Notes under the pieces: generated by a model
Told to the model about the DNA's origin: nothing
Seen by the model: the letters and a program-made list of their open reading frames with translations, nothing else
Databases searched by the model: none
Shown: piece by piece, positions 1-8,209 of the stretch
How the letters are laid out: each line of letters begins with the position of its first letter
Numbering within the stretch: the first letter of the stretch is position 1
Made by a program: the position numbers and the translations under genes
Source: Jeotgalibacillus sp. ET6
Lineage (GTDB): Bacteria; Bacillota; Bacilli; Bacillales; Jeotgalibacillaceae
Direction: 5' to 3'
NCBI RefSeq assembly: GCF_029667115.1
Contig: NZ_JARUIU010000001.1
Location: forward strand, 372,001-436,000
Length of the DNA: 64,000 nt

Positions 1-2
1 CT

Positions 3-542
3 ACGATGAATGAATTGCTTCTAGGAAAGCATTTACTTAGAACAACTGAGGATCCGCGTATGAAACGGTGGGTGATACTTCAATTTTTAGGCACCTACTA
101 CCATAATTTTGTCACCCACCTCCTGGAGGGAGAATTGCAGCGGCGGGTTTACGCACTGGCTGATGAAGGAAAACCGATAAACGCATCCGTTCTTTCGAGA
201 GAAAAAAAGGACCTTTTATCTTCTTTCTGGGGAGATGCGGTAGAGATAGACGATGATGCTGCTTTAACGTGGATGAGACAGCCCCATTATTATATGGAGC
301 TTTATCCATACACCTATAGTGCCGGACTGACTGCTTCAACAGCTGTTTCAAAGCTCATTGAAGAAGAAGGAGAGTCCGCGGTGAAACGCTGGATAGAAGT
401 CCTGAAAGCAGGTGGAACAAAAACTCCGGTTGACCTTTTAAAGTATGCAGGCGTAGATATGACTTCAGATAAGCCTCTCAAAGAAGCGATTCAATATGTG
501 GGAGAACTCGTGGACGAACTCGAAGAAAGCTATAAGGATTAA
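3..542 (+). CDS. pepF: Oligoendopeptidase F (M3 metallopeptidase), C-terminal fragment cut by window edge
   Basis: The reading frame is open to the left edge, so only the C-terminal 179 residues are present. They match the end of M3B oligoendopeptidases: TMNELLL, the helix with YYMELYPYTYSAGLT, then the AGGTKTPVDLLKYAGVD motif near the C terminus. The zinc HExxH site lies upstream, outside the window. The family is cytosolic and degrades short peptides. The ATG at 6 is an internal methionine, not a start. No strong terminator follows directly; the hairpin at 640-670 serves the convergent gene. Family assignment is confident; the exact orthologue is less so. Confidence 0.85.
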   Translation, partial: TMNELLLGKHLLRTTEDPRMKRWVILQFLGTYYHNFVTHLLEGELQRRVYALADEGKPINASVLSREKKDLLSSFWGDAVEIDDDAALTWMRQPHYYMELYPYTYSAGLTASTAVSKLIEEEGESAVKRWIEVLKAGGTKTPVDLLKYAGVDMTSDKPLKEAIQYVGELVDELEESYKD

Positions 543-639
543 TAAAGTGTTTTGGTATGACCGTTAACCACGCTTTTATTGCTGTTAGAGCAGCCATTAA
601 GCGATCTCATACCTCATACACTAATGATAAAAAAACAGC

Positions 640-670
640 AAAAAAACAGGGGTCTGTAAAATGACCCCTG
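640..670 (-). terminator. Rho-independent terminator of the hydrolase gene
   Basis: On the - strand an 8-bp stem (CAGGGGTC/GACCCCTG) with an 8-nt loop is followed by a run of seven T. It lies just past the stop codon of the gene at 675-1280. Confidence 0.8.
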
Positions 671-674
671 CTTG

Positions 675-1280
675 TTATTTCGTTAATTCTTCATACCACT
701 GCTTTGCTTTTGCCGCTTCTTCCTGTGTTAACTGATGTCCGTTATGATGCCAGAATACTTCTGTCTGCGCCCCTGCATTTTCGAGTAATTGCTTGAGATC
801 GTTGGTTTCTTCGGGTGGACATATCGGATCATTATCACCTGCTGTAATCAAAACATTTAATCCATTTAGATCTGGAAGCTTTTTATCCCGAATCGGTACC
901 ATTGGGTGATGCAAAATGGCTGCTTTAACAATATCTTGATAATGAAAAATCAGGCTTCCAGCAATATTTGCACCGTTTGAATACCCGATCGCAATGACAT
1001 TTTCCCTGTCAAATTCATGTTCTTTTGCAGCATCATCTAAAAATTGTTTTAATTCTTCTGTTCGTATTGCCAGATCCTCTAAATCAAACACACCTTCTGC
1101 CAGGCGCTTGAAAAATCTTGGCATGCCATTTTCGGATACATTCCCCCGGACACTTAAAATGCCTGCTTCAGGATCAATGAAATCAGCAAGTCCAAGCAAG
1201 TCCTGCTCTGTTCCTCCTGTACCATGCAGCATTAGAAGCGTTGGTTTAGATGGTGCTCCTTTTTTGTATATATGCTTCAT
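675..1280 (-). CDS. Alpha/beta-hydrolase, MhqD-like carboxylesterase/phospholipase family
   Basis: A 201-residue alpha/beta hydrolase. LLMLHGTGG near the N terminus is the oxyanion-hole strand and loop, GYSNGAN is the nucleophile elbow with the catalytic Ser, and the C-terminal GDNDP and NGHQL carry the expected Asp and His. SVRGNVSENGMPRFF is typical of the Bacillus MhqD (YodD) group, which in B. subtilis belongs to quinone/catechol stress loci. That role is known for the family and not shown here. I start at the ATG ending at 1280 because GGAGAGG precedes it and homologues begin MKHIY; the frame stays open 16 codons further upstream. It is a lone gene with its own terminator. Confidence 0.75.
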   Translation of the reverse strand: MKHIYKKGAPSKPTLLMLHGTGGTEQDLLGLADFIDPEAGILSVRGNVSENGMPRFFKRLAEGVFDLEDLAIRTEELKQFLDDAAKEHEFDRENVIAIGYSNGANIAGSLIFHYQDIVKAAILHHPMVPIRDKKLPDLNGLNVLITAGDNDPICPPEETNDLKQLLENAGAQTEVFWHHNGHQLTQEEAAKAKQWYEELTK

Positions 1281-1476
1281 ACCTCTCCATTCCCTTCTTT
1301 TAAGTATTTTTACATCTTCCCTATACAAGTATAAGAATAAATATTTATTGTTTCAAATTTAAAATACTTTATTTCAAGATATCACGTTTCTCTTTAAAAT
1401 TCATGTAAATGTTAAGCAAAAATCAAGTATTAATGATATAATTCAACGATACGTATGTGTTATGGAGGGAATTGAA

Positions 1477-3078
1477 ATGATTCAAGTAACAGATGTCAGC
1501 TTGCGGTTTGGCGACCGGAAGCTGTTTGAAGATGTAAATATTAAGTTTAATCCGGGTAATTGCTACGGCTTGATCGGAGCAAATGGTGCAGGAAAATCTA
1601 CTTTTCTGAAGATCTTATCAGGAGAAATTGAAGCGCAAACCGGTAATGTATCAATGGGCGCCAATGAACGGCTTGCGGTTCTTAAGCAGAATCACTTTGA
1701 GTATGAGGAGCATGAAGTGCTCAATGTTGTTTTGATGGGCCATGCACGGCTGTTTGAAGTAATGCAGGAAAAAAATGCGATTTACATGAAAGAGGATTTC
1801 TCTGATGAAGACGGCATAAAGGCTGCAGAGCTTGAAGGCGAATTTGCAGAGATGAACGGCTGGGAAGCAGAATCCGAAGCTGCGATCCTTTTACAGGGCC
1901 TTGGAATCCGTGAAGACATGTTTACCAAAAAAATGTCTGAATTGACAGGCTCAGAAAAGGTAAAAGTTTTGCTTGCTCAAGCTCTTTTTGGAAAGCCGGA
2001 TGTCCTTCTTTTAGATGAGCCGACAAACGGACTTGATATTCAAGCGATTCAATGGCTCGAAGACTTCCTTATTAATTTTGAAAATACCGTTATTGTCGTA
2101 TCCCACGACAGACACTTTTTAAATACCGTTTGTACGCATATAGCGGATCTTGATTTCAGTAAAATTCAGGTTTATGTCGGAAACTATGATTTCTGGTATG
2201 AGTCAAGTCAGCTTGCTCAAAAGATGATGCATGACCAAAACAAGAAAAAAGAAGAAAAAATTAAAGAACTTCAGGCTTTCGTTGCTCGATTTAGCGCCAA
2301 TGCCTCAAAATCCAAACAGGCGACTTCCCGTAAAAAATCGCTTGAAAAAATTTCACTGGATGATATTAAACCATCATCCCGTAAATATCCATTTGTTAAT
2401 TTTGAGACTGAGCGTGAAATAGGCAATGATGTCCTGCAAGTTAAAGATTTATCCAAAACAATTGATGGTGTAAAAGTATTAGATAACATCTCTTTTACTA
2501 TGAACAAAGAAGACAAAATCGCTTTAGTCGGAACAGATGAAATTGCGAAGACTACGCTCATGAAAATTTTAATGGGCGAAATGGAGCCGGACAGTGGAAG
2601 CTTTAAATGGGGTGTTACGACCTCTCAAGCCTATTTCCCTCATGACAACGGCGAATACTTTGCAGGGAATGAATCTGATCTTGTTGATTGGCTTCGTCAG
2701 TATTCACCTAATGATCAAAGTGAAACGTTCCTGCGTGGATTCCTTGGCAGAATGCTTTTCTCCGGTGAAGAAGTACGAAAAAAACCAAGTGTTCTTTCCG
2801 GTGGAGAAAAAGTTCGCTGCATGTTGTCACGCATGATGTTAAAGCAGGCAAATGTACTGTTGTTGGATGAACCGACCAATCACCTTGATTTAGAGTCCAT
2901 TACCGCTTTAAATAACGGATTGATTAATTATAAAGGTGCGATGATTTTTGCTTCTCATGACCACCAGTTTGTTCAAACGATTGCAAATCGCATCATTGAT
3001 ATAAAAGACGGCAAGATTACTGACAAGCAATTGTCTTATGATGAGTTTCTTGAGTGGAATAAAACAAGTGTATCTTAA
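1477..3078 (+). CDS. ykpA: ABC-F family ATP-binding protein, YkpA/YbiT type
   Basis: A 533-residue soluble protein with two ABC ATPase domains joined by a charged linker rich in Lys and Glu and no membrane segment, which defines the ABC-F family. These proteins act on ribosomes. NBD1 has Walker A GANGAGKST (residues 34-42), a signature reading LTGSEKV instead of LSGGE, and EPTNGLD where most ABC-F proteins have EPTNHLD. NBD2 has a degenerate Walker A (VGTDEIAKTT) but an intact LSGGEKV and EPTNHLD. Loss of the NBD2 P-loop is a trait I associate with the YkpA group. The start at 1477 has GGAGGG seven bases upstream; an in-frame ATG five codons earlier lacks a site. Monocistronic. Confidence 0.9.
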   Translation: MIQVTDVSLRFGDRKLFEDVNIKFNPGNCYGLIGANGAGKSTFLKILSGEIEAQTGNVSMGANERLAVLKQNHFEYEEHEVLNVVLMGHARLFEVMQEKNAIYMKEDFSDEDGIKAAELEGEFAEMNGWEAESEAAILLQGLGIREDMFTKKMSELTGSEKVKVLLAQALFGKPDVLLLDEPTNGLDIQAIQWLEDFLINFENTVIVVSHDRHFLNTVCTHIADLDFSKIQVYVGNYDFWYESSQLAQKMMHDQNKKKEEKIKELQAFVARFSANASKSKQATSRKKSLEKISLDDIKPSSRKYPFVNFETEREIGNDVLQVKDLSKTIDGVKVLDNISFTMNKEDKIALVGTDEIAKTTLMKILMGEMEPDSGSFKWGVTTSQAYFPHDNGEYFAGNESDLVDWLRQYSPNDQSETFLRGFLGRMLFSGEEVRKKPSVLSGGEKVRCMLSRMMLKQANVLLLDEPTNHLDLESITALNNGLINYKGAMIFASHDHQFVQTIANRIIDIKDGKITDKQLSYDEFLEWNKTSVS

Positions 3079-3088
3079 TTACAAAGAC

Positions 3089-3118
3089 GAAAGCCCCTGC
3101 TTGGAAGCAGGGGCTTTT
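3089..3118. terminator. Bidirectional terminator between ykpA and the DUF1232 gene
   Basis: The stem AAGCCCCTGCTT/AAGCAGGGGCTT has a tiny loop, with T-runs on the + side and A-runs on the left (T on the - strand). It lies between two convergent stop codons. Confidence 0.85.
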
Positions 3119-3127
3119 TGCATCGTG

Positions 3128-3586
3128 TTATTTGGTGAACTTGCTGATGATTTTTGGAACGACTCCCTTTCCCATCACTTTTTGTGACAATCCGGCAATT
3201 TTATTTACTACATTGAGCCCGTCCTCATCTCCAGCCCAGTGCTCCCGGATAATGTCAGGAGAAAGATGATTTACAATCGTCTGCAGCACGAACGAAGCCA
3301 CGATAATGTCATCAATGTAGCCTCCAGGTCCGATTACACCTTCAGGAATGACATCGATGGGCAAAATGAAATAGCCGATCGCCCCAAGCGTCAGGGCTTT
3401 ATCTTTTTTTGCCACTCGCGGATCTTTCACCACCTGTATTAGTAGATAAAATATATCAGGAGCAAAAAGCAGATATTTGGCATACTTATGATTTTTACCT
3501 GTTTTCTGTTCGAGCCACCTGTTTATCTTTTCTCTAAGTGAATAATAAAAGTTTTCATGTTTTTCTGTTTGTATTTCATTTGTCAT
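3128..3586 (-). CDS. DUF1232 (YkvA) family membrane protein
   Basis: A 152-residue protein with the DUF1232 core (AIGYFILPIDVIPEG..GPGGYIDDIIVASFVL), a short hydrophobic hairpin thought to sit in the membrane. The family has no established biochemical function. The N-terminal 45 residues are polar and helical. The start ATG is preceded by AAGGGGATGAGG. It converges on ykpA and shares its terminator. A second, shorter DUF1232 protein lies at 4885-5169, so the region carries two paralogues within 2 kb. Confidence 0.75.
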   Translation of the reverse strand: MTNEIQTEKHENFYYSLREKINRWLEQKTGKNHKYAKYLLFAPDIFYLLIQVVKDPRVAKKDKALTLGAIGYFILPIDVIPEGVIGPGGYIDDIIVASFVLQTIVNHLSPDIIREHWAGDEDGLNVVNKIAGLSQKVMGKGVVPKIISKFTK

Positions 3587-3781
3587 TTCCTCATCCCCTT
3601 TGCACTTAGATCACCTTTATATGTATACACATACCCTATCGCCTGCGCATTAAATCTGAATTGTTCGAACTTAAAGATTGGGACTGGACAATTTTTTGTC
3701 AATCTCGTGAATTTGATCCAGATTCCCCTCTCTTTCTGATAAACTGATAGCAGCGATTGTAAGGCATCAGGAGGAATTGAT

Positions 3782-4087
3782 ATGTTAAAAACACCGATTG
3801 GAAGACTGCGGTTCATGGGATACTTTGAAGGAGTTTCTTTATTAATTTTAGTTGGACTCGCAATGCCGCTTAAATACTGGTTTGGCTTTCCTGAAGCGGT
3901 CACGCTGGTGGGATCTATTCATGGCTTTTTGTTCGTAATTTATTGTTTAGTCATTGCCTATGTAACGCTGAAAACAAGATGGAAATGGTACTGGCCCATC
4001 CTTTCTTTTATCGTTGCTTTTATTCCATTTGGCAATTTCGCATTAGACCCGAAGCTGAAAAATTATGAGCTGTCTCAGACCGGATAA
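3782..4087 (+). CDS. DUF3817 family small membrane protein (YdzA-like)
   Basis: 101 residues with three hydrophobic segments (about 15-35, 40-60 and 68-88) and the family's RFMGYFEGVSLLIL start and charged WKWYWP loop. DUF3817 proteins are small integral membrane proteins of unknown function, sometimes found fused to or beside transporters. AGGAGG sits seven bases upstream of the ATG, and the gene ends in a strong hairpin. It stands alone. Confidence 0.75.
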   Translation: MLKTPIGRLRFMGYFEGVSLLILVGLAMPLKYWFGFPEAVTLVGSIHGFLFVIYCLVIAYVTLKTRWKWYWPILSFIVAFIPFGNFALDPKLKNYELSQTG

Positions 4088-4119
4088 AAAAATTCATCGT
4101 CAGCCGACGATGAATTTTT
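4087..4119 (+). terminator. Rho-independent terminator of the DUF3817 gene
   Basis: A 14-bp stem (AAATTCATCGTC/GACGATGAATTT core) with the four-base loop AGCC, flanked by A and T runs. It starts at the stop codon and could also work in the opposite direction. Confidence 0.8.
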
Positions 4120-4148
4120 AAATTGCTCGTAAAAGCAAAAAGTCAATC

Positions 4149-4319
4149 TTACCACCAGAATGGTCTCTTCTTTTCTTCGTTCTCATCTGCCTCTTTTTCT
4201 TCTGCTTTATTTTCTTCTCTATCTTTATGAAATTTCCAAAAAGAGTCGAATGGATGCACTCTTTCTTCTTTAACTTCTTCTTTGACTTCTTCAGCTTTCT
4301 TTTTTGGTTGATTGGACAT
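4149..4319 (-). CDS. Small charged hypothetical protein, 56 residues
   Basis: An ORF read directly from the sequence: MSNQPKKKAEEVKEEV at the start, then Lys/Glu-rich helix, a central VHPFDSFWKFHKD and a C-terminal KKRPFWW. The start has AGGGGTG at proper spacing. There is no signal peptide or membrane segment. Composition suggests a long charged helix with two aromatic patches. I do not recognise a family. It lies between a convergent terminator and the cold-shock gene, on the cold-shock gene's strand but beyond that gene's terminator. Confidence 0.6.
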   Translation of the reverse strand: MSNQPKKKAEEVKEEVKEERVHPFDSFWKFHKDREENKAEEKEADENEEKKRPFWW

Positions 4320-4426
4320 GCTCTTCACCCCTTTTGACGTATTGTATTCAATTTGGGATCAAGGTGCTTGGGCACAAGCCTTGCCTGCACTTCTATCAAC
4401 TTAGGCGTCCGGTTAGACGGCATGAA

Positions 4427-4458
4427 AAAAGCCACCCGGTTGCCCGGATGGCTTTTTT
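4427..4458 (-). terminator. Terminator of the cold-shock gene
   Basis: On the - strand the stem GCCATCCGG/CCGGGTGGC with a GCAA-type loop is followed by six T. Confidence 0.8.
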
Positions 4459-4468
4459 ATATAAACAA

Positions 4469-4669
4469 TTACAGTTTTACAACGTTAGCTGCTTGTGGTC
4501 CACGGTTACCTTCAACCACTTCAAACTCAACCTGTTGGCCTTCGTCAAGTGATTTGAAGCCTTCTCCTGTGATTGCAGAGAAGTGTACGAATACGTCGTT
4601 TTCTCCTTCAACTTCGATGAAGCCGAAACCTTTTTCTGCGTTAAACCATTTTACTGTACCAGTTTTCAT
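4469..4669 (-). CDS. Cold-shock protein (CspA/CspB family RNA chaperone)
   Basis: A 66-residue cold-shock domain. The start [20 protein letters not shown] carries RNP1 (KGFGFIEV), followed by RNP2 (DVFVHFSAI) and the family C terminus [10 protein letters not shown]. Such proteins bind single-stranded RNA and DNA and keep mRNA unfolded in the cold. GGAGG lies eight bases before the ATG, and the frame remains open upstream only by chance. Its leader is about 145 nt long and contains a large hairpin, which fits temperature-dependent control of csp genes in general. The exact paralogue (CspB, C or D) cannot be told here. Confidence 0.95.
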   Translation of the reverse strand: MKTGTVKWFNAEKGFGFIEVEGENDVFVHFSAITGEGFKSLDEGQQVEFEVVEGNRGPQAANVVKL

Positions 4670-4820
4670 AATGAAAAACCTCCAAAATATTAATTGACAA
4701 TATGCAAACTTACCCATAAGAAAATTCACATATTACGAAAAGTACCGTGCGTTCCGATCACTTTTTGTAATATGTGAATCTGTAACTTGCAGGTATTTTT
4801 GCTATTGACTTGTTATCCTT
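4670..4820 (-). promoter_or_regulatory. Long structured 5' leader of the cold-shock gene
   Basis: The leader runs from the predicted start site near 4814 to the ATG. A 13-bp inverted repeat (4767-4779 against 4724-4736, arms GTAATATGTGAAT) is extended inward, after one mismatch, by six more pairs (AAAAGT/ACTTTT) around a loop with GATCGGAACGCACGGT. It is a plausible cold-shock RNA switch by analogy with other csp leaders. The inference rests on the pairing alone. Confidence 0.6.
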
Positions 4821-4848
4821 ATTATACATCGTTCATTTTAAATGTCAA
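4821..4848 (-). promoter_or_regulatory. SigA promoter of the cold-shock gene
   Basis: Consensus -35 TTGACA (4843-4848) and -10 TATAAT (4821-4826) on the - strand are separated by 16 bases. Confidence 0.85.
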
Positions 4849-4884
4849 ATGTATTGTGAGGAATTTTTCCATATTATCTGACTA

Positions 4885-5169
4885 CTATTTTTCTTTAAGC
4901 AATTGATACTTTGCTGCCAAATGCGGAGGCGCCATTTTAACCATAAGCTGAAAGAGGTAAGCAGCGACCGCCGTATCGTCCAGGATACCTAAAACAATCA
5001 GGTAATCAGGAACAAAATCAATAGGAATAACTGCGTACACTAAGAAAATAAAGACCGGCAGTATTTTTTTCAAAACAGGTACATCCCTTGATGTAAAGTA
5101 TTCTTTAGCAAATGGAAGTGACTTCCTTAAAGTAAATATAAAGCGTAATCTCGACCAAAATTTAATCAA
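4885..5169 (-). CDS. Short DUF1232 (YkvA) family membrane protein
   Basis: 94 residues. The DUF1232 core is VYAVIPIDFVPDYLIVLGILDD, a hydrophobic hairpin bracketed by acidic residues, followed by a C-terminal amphipathic stretch. The start is a TTG (LIKFW in the raw frame) with GAGGAGTG six bases upstream. It is a paralogue of the longer protein at 3128-3586. Function unknown. Confidence 0.75.
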   Translation of the reverse strand: MIKFWSRLRFIFTLRKSLPFAKEYFTSRDVPVLKKILPVFIFLVYAVIPIDFVPDYLIVLGILDDTAVAAYLFQLMVKMAPPHLAAKYQLLKEK

Positions 5170-5302
5170 TTATCTCACTCCTCTCTTCTTAATACGACAG
5201 ATTGAATTAATAGTTTCAGAATGTAATAAGAAAAAAATAGCAAAAATAGAGTGAGTCATGTATGATAATATCAATCATATGCATACATACGGAGGGATAT
5301 TT

Positions 5303-6424
5303 TTGTCGGAGTTAGCAAAGTCAAAGTGGTTTCGATTAGGCTTCGGCCTCATTACCATTCTTATTATCATCTATTTAATGGATTTAGTCAGCTTTATATT
5401 TACTCCAATTACGATCATTGTAACAACTCTTTTTGCTCCTATTGCTATTGCCGGCGTCCTTTACTACCTGCTGCGTCCGATTGTAGCACTGGTTTCAAAG
5501 TACCTGCCACGGGCGCTGTCGATCCTGCTAATTTATTTAATCGGAATCGGAATTATTACCGGGCTTGTGTTCATAGCTGGACCTCCATTATCAGAGCAGT
5601 TTAATTCATTGGTAGATAATATACCATCCATTTTTGAAGAACTTACTTCCATGCTTGTTAATCTTCAGCAATCCGAATGGTTTAAAAGCCTTCAGGAAAG
5701 CCAGGATATTTCATATCAGGAAATCGCCAGTAGCGCGGCTGATTATTTGCAGGGTGCCGTTGATTCGATTGGATCAAATATTGTATCTCTGCTAGGGATT
5801 TTAACCAGCATAGCGATTGTAATTGTTACGATCCCTTTTGTATTATTTTATATGCTGAAGGACGGACAAAAGCTGCCCGATCAATTTTTGCGCTTTACAC
5901 CCGAGGAGTTTCGTCCTGAAGGCAGAAAAGTACTTGAAGATATGGATATTGCTTTGAGTTCTTATATTCAGGGACAAATTATTGTCAGTATGTTTATTGG
6001 GGTTTTATTGTACATTGCCTATTTAATTTTAGGGCTTGAATACTCACTTGTCCTTGCAATCGTAGCCATGCTGACAAATGTTATTCCTTTTATCGGTCCA
6101 TTCATTGGCACAATACCAGCAGTGATTGTCGGGTTCCTTGATTCTCCATTAAAAGCCCTGCTGGTTGTTGTGGCGATTATCGTTGTTCAGCAAATTGAAA
6201 GTAATTTAATTTCTCCTCAGGTAATGGGTAGAAAGCTCGCCATTCACCCATTGACCATTATCTTTATCCTTTTGGTTGCCGGAAGCTTTGGCGGACTGCT
6301 CGGACTGATCATGGCAGTTCCAACCTATGCTGTAGGGAAAACGATTATCGTAAACGCGTACCGGTTTATCACGATTCGCAAGAGGTATAATGAAAATAAG
6401 ATGAACAAAAATCACATGGTATAA
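5303..6424 (+). CDS. AI-2E family transporter (PF01594-type membrane exporter)
   Basis: 373 residues and at least seven hydrophobic segments in the family pattern: a pair of N-terminal helices, the long extracytoplasmic stretch with EQFNSLVDNIPSIFEEL, then the conserved C-terminal block with IPFIGPFIG, VVQQIESNLISPQVMG and HPLTIIFILL. Members include TqsA-like and sodium/proton-type exporters, and substrate cannot be predicted. I chose the TTG at 5303 because GGAGGG lies six bases before it. An ATG at 5258 is in frame but has no ribosome site and adds a polar His-rich tail. Monocistronic, with a strong terminator. Confidence 0.85.
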   Translation: MSELAKSKWFRLGFGLITILIIIYLMDLVSFIFTPITIIVTTLFAPIAIAGVLYYLLRPIVALVSKYLPRALSILLIYLIGIGIITGLVFIAGPPLSEQFNSLVDNIPSIFEELTSMLVNLQQSEWFKSLQESQDISYQEIASSAADYLQGAVDSIGSNIVSLLGILTSIAIVIVTIPFVLFYMLKDGQKLPDQFLRFTPEEFRPEGRKVLEDMDIALSSYIQGQIIVSMFIGVLLYIAYLILGLEYSLVLAIVAMLTNVIPFIGPFIGTIPAVIVGFLDSPLKALLVVVAIIVVQQIESNLISPQVMGRKLAIHPLTIIFILLVAGSFGGLLGLIMAVPTYAVGKTIIVNAYRFITIRKRYNENKMNKNHMV

Positions 6425-6427
6425 CAA

Positions 6428-6462
6428 AAGAGCCGAAGCGGATTAGCCGCTTCAGCTCTTTT
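6428..6462. terminator. Bidirectional terminator after the AI-2E transporter
   Basis: Stem AAGAGC(C)GAAGCGG/CCGCTTC(A)GCTCTT with loop ATTAG and T-runs on either strand, between convergent genes. Confidence 0.8.
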
Positions 6463-6808
6463 ACTTTTCAGGGATCAGCTGTTCAAAAAACACCTTGTCA
6501 GCTGAAGTCATACTATTGGAAATGTATGGTTCATTGTCATAGAAGATTAAAAATCCATGATAAAGCTGTAAATCATCGTCGCAGGAATCACAAAATAAAA
6601 GCTCTTTTTCATCCCAAAAAGCAATCTGGGTTCCCCTTTTTACTTTTACATAAGGATATAAATCAACCATTTCTACGATCTTCTGTTTAAAAAAATGAAA
6701 TGCATCCTCTTTATCTGAAAATGTCCATTGCTGCAAAATATCTTCTTCCCAGCCCTCTAAAAACCACCAGGGTTCTGCGTCACTTTTCGTTTGTATGATA
6801 TTCCACAC
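6461..6808 (-). CDS. DUF1033 family protein
   Basis: 115 residues beginning VWNIIQTKSDAEPWWFLEGW, matching DUF1033 proteins of Bacilli, small cytosolic proteins rich in Trp and acidic residues with no known role. FCDSCDDDLQLYHGF has two Cys, perhaps a metal or redox site, though this is only suggestive. The start is the GTG at 6808, six bases after AAGAGGTG. A second GTG three codons upstream overlaps that site and is less likely. No partner gene is visible. Confidence 0.6.
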   Translation of the reverse strand: MWNIIQTKSDAEPWWFLEGWEEDILQQWTFSDKEDAFHFFKQKIVEMVDLYPYVKVKRGTQIAFWDEKELLFCDSCDDDLQLYHGFLIFYDNEPYISNSMTSADKVFFEQLIPEK

Positions 6809-6967
6809 GCCGATCACCTCTTAATCAATGCTACTATTAGTGTATAAGAGATCCCGTTAAAAATAAAAGAATTTGCTTTAATTTCTTATGTTCCAGGCGT
6901 TGTTTAACCTGTTGAATTTAGCAAGTTGGATAAGCCGACCGTAAACAAGAAGTTTACGATCACTGGA

Positions 6968-7282
6968 TCAAACTTCTTTTTTGCCGGTGGATTCTTCAGT
7001 AATTGGTTCTATTAACCGGATGATCAACGGATATCTGGCGGATTTGGGGTCGAGGCGGTATAAAATCCTCTTTCCAGCTCTCTGTTCTGCAATCAGTTCA
7101 GCATCTTTCAATTTTTTAATGTGCTGACTGACAAGCGGCTGGCTGATCATAAATAAATCTACAAATTGGGAAACCGTCCATTCTTCCTCAGATAATTTTT
7201 TTGCCATGAGTAACCTTGTTTTGTCTCCAAATAGTCGATAAATTTCTGCTAGTGCTTCCGGCGAGTGGTTTTTCACTGTCAT
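6968..7282 (-). CDS. ArsR-family winged-helix transcriptional regulator
   Basis: 104 residues with a classic ArsR fold: an N-terminal helix, FGDKTRLLMAKKL, the recognition helix in MISQPLVSQHIKKLKDAELI and the wing RAGKRILYRLD. No metal-binding CxC or His cluster is visible, so it is probably not a classical metal sensor. AGAGAGG precedes the ATG. A CGTAAAC/GTTTACG inverted repeat just downstream (about 6940-6958) could be an operator or a weak hairpin. No transporter or enzyme gene is linked on the same strand, so its target is unknown. Confidence 0.8.
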   Translation of the reverse strand: MTVKNHSPEALAEIYRLFGDKTRLLMAKKLSEEEWTVSQFVDLFMISQPLVSQHIKKLKDAELIAEQRAGKRILYRLDPKSARYPLIIRLIEPITEESTGKKEV

Positions 7283-7567
7283 ATATATGCCTCTCTTCCT
7301 ATAAAACTGACCTTTAATTATTATAATTTGGTTATTCGTACCTATTATATACTTATGTAGTACAAAAAAGCTATAATAAATGGCAATTTTTCCGTTTTAT
7401 CTAGTCTTTTATGTCTATAAAGGATATTTTAATGTGCCTTACTTGCTATCATTTCAGCAATCAGAGACAATATATAAAAGAAGTTATGACTCGATTTATC
7501 TTTTTTGAAACTAAATGGTTTGTCCGCTCGTATATAAACTATAAGCCAACATAAGGAGTAGATAAAT

Positions 7568-8209
7568 ATGAGAGAGTTTTTATATTTCTTGGCTAGAGCC
7601 GGAATTGCCCTTCCCCTGTTTTTACTGACATGGATTACCGCTTATTACATTTTTAATATACAATTTTTTTATTCCATTTTGATTGCGATAGCAGGAGGTG
7701 TTATTCCGTTTTATCTTATTAAATGGTTTCAGCACCGGTCCATTTTACGCTCATACAACCTAAGTGCGCAGGAATATCAGTATATTCAGCAGAATTTAAA
7801 AGACGCTCAAAAGAAACTATCCCGTTTACAGGGCAGAATGTTTCAAATACGTTCCTTATCGGCAATGAGACAGTTTAATGACTTAACAAAATTGTCCCGT
7901 AAAATATTCGCCGTTGTGAAAAAGGATCCGAAGCGTTTTTATTTAGCTGAAAGGTTTTTCTTCTATCATCTGGACTCAGCGGTTGAGCTCACAGACAAAT
8001 ATACAACACTTGCTGTCCAGCCTATAAAAAATAAAGAAGTGTTGACATCTCTTGAAGATACAAGAAAAACATTGCTGGACCTGAATTCCTCATTGGAAGA
8101 AGATCTAATGAATGTATTAACAAATGATATAGACACATTACGGGTAGAGCTTGATCTTGCTCAGATTAGCCTTAAGCGCGGTCAGCAATCCAGAGAGGGG
8201 ATTGAATAA
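7568..8209 (+). CDS. xpaC: XpaC family protein
   Basis: 213 residues. Two membrane segments fill the first 55 residues ([21 protein letters not shown] and a second to about 53), followed by a helical cytosolic domain with [15 protein letters not shown] and [23 protein letters not shown]. XpaC was named from hydrolysis of 5-bromo-4-chloroindolyl phosphate, and its real function is unclear. The gene overlaps telA by one base (TAATG), the arrangement seen for xpaC-yaaN in B. subtilis, so the two are probably co-translated. Confidence 0.85.
   Translation: MREFLYFLARAGIALPLFLLTWITAYYIFNIQFFYSILIAIAGGVIPFYLIKWFQHRSILRSYNLSAQEYQYIQQNLKDAQKKLSRLQGRMFQIRSLSAMRQFNDLTKLSRKIFAVVKKDPKRFYLAERFFFYHLDSAVELTDKYTTLAVQPIKNKEVLTSLEDTRKTLLDLNSSLEEDLMNVLTNDIDTLRVELDLAQISLKRGQQSREGIE

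Noticed and set aside
994-1362. 122-residue + strand ORF over the hydrolase gene
   Set aside because: It is the complement of the MhqD-like gene, has Ser/Phe-rich composition and no ribosome site.
3583-3903. 106-residue - strand ORF upstream of the DUF1232 gene
   Set aside because: It overlaps the well-supported DUF3817 gene and its ribosome site on the other strand, and its sequence lacks domain features.
6940-6958. Terminator of the ArsR-type gene
   Set aside because: The CGTAAAC/GTTTACG stem is only 7 bp and lacks a T-run on the - strand; it may equally be an operator.
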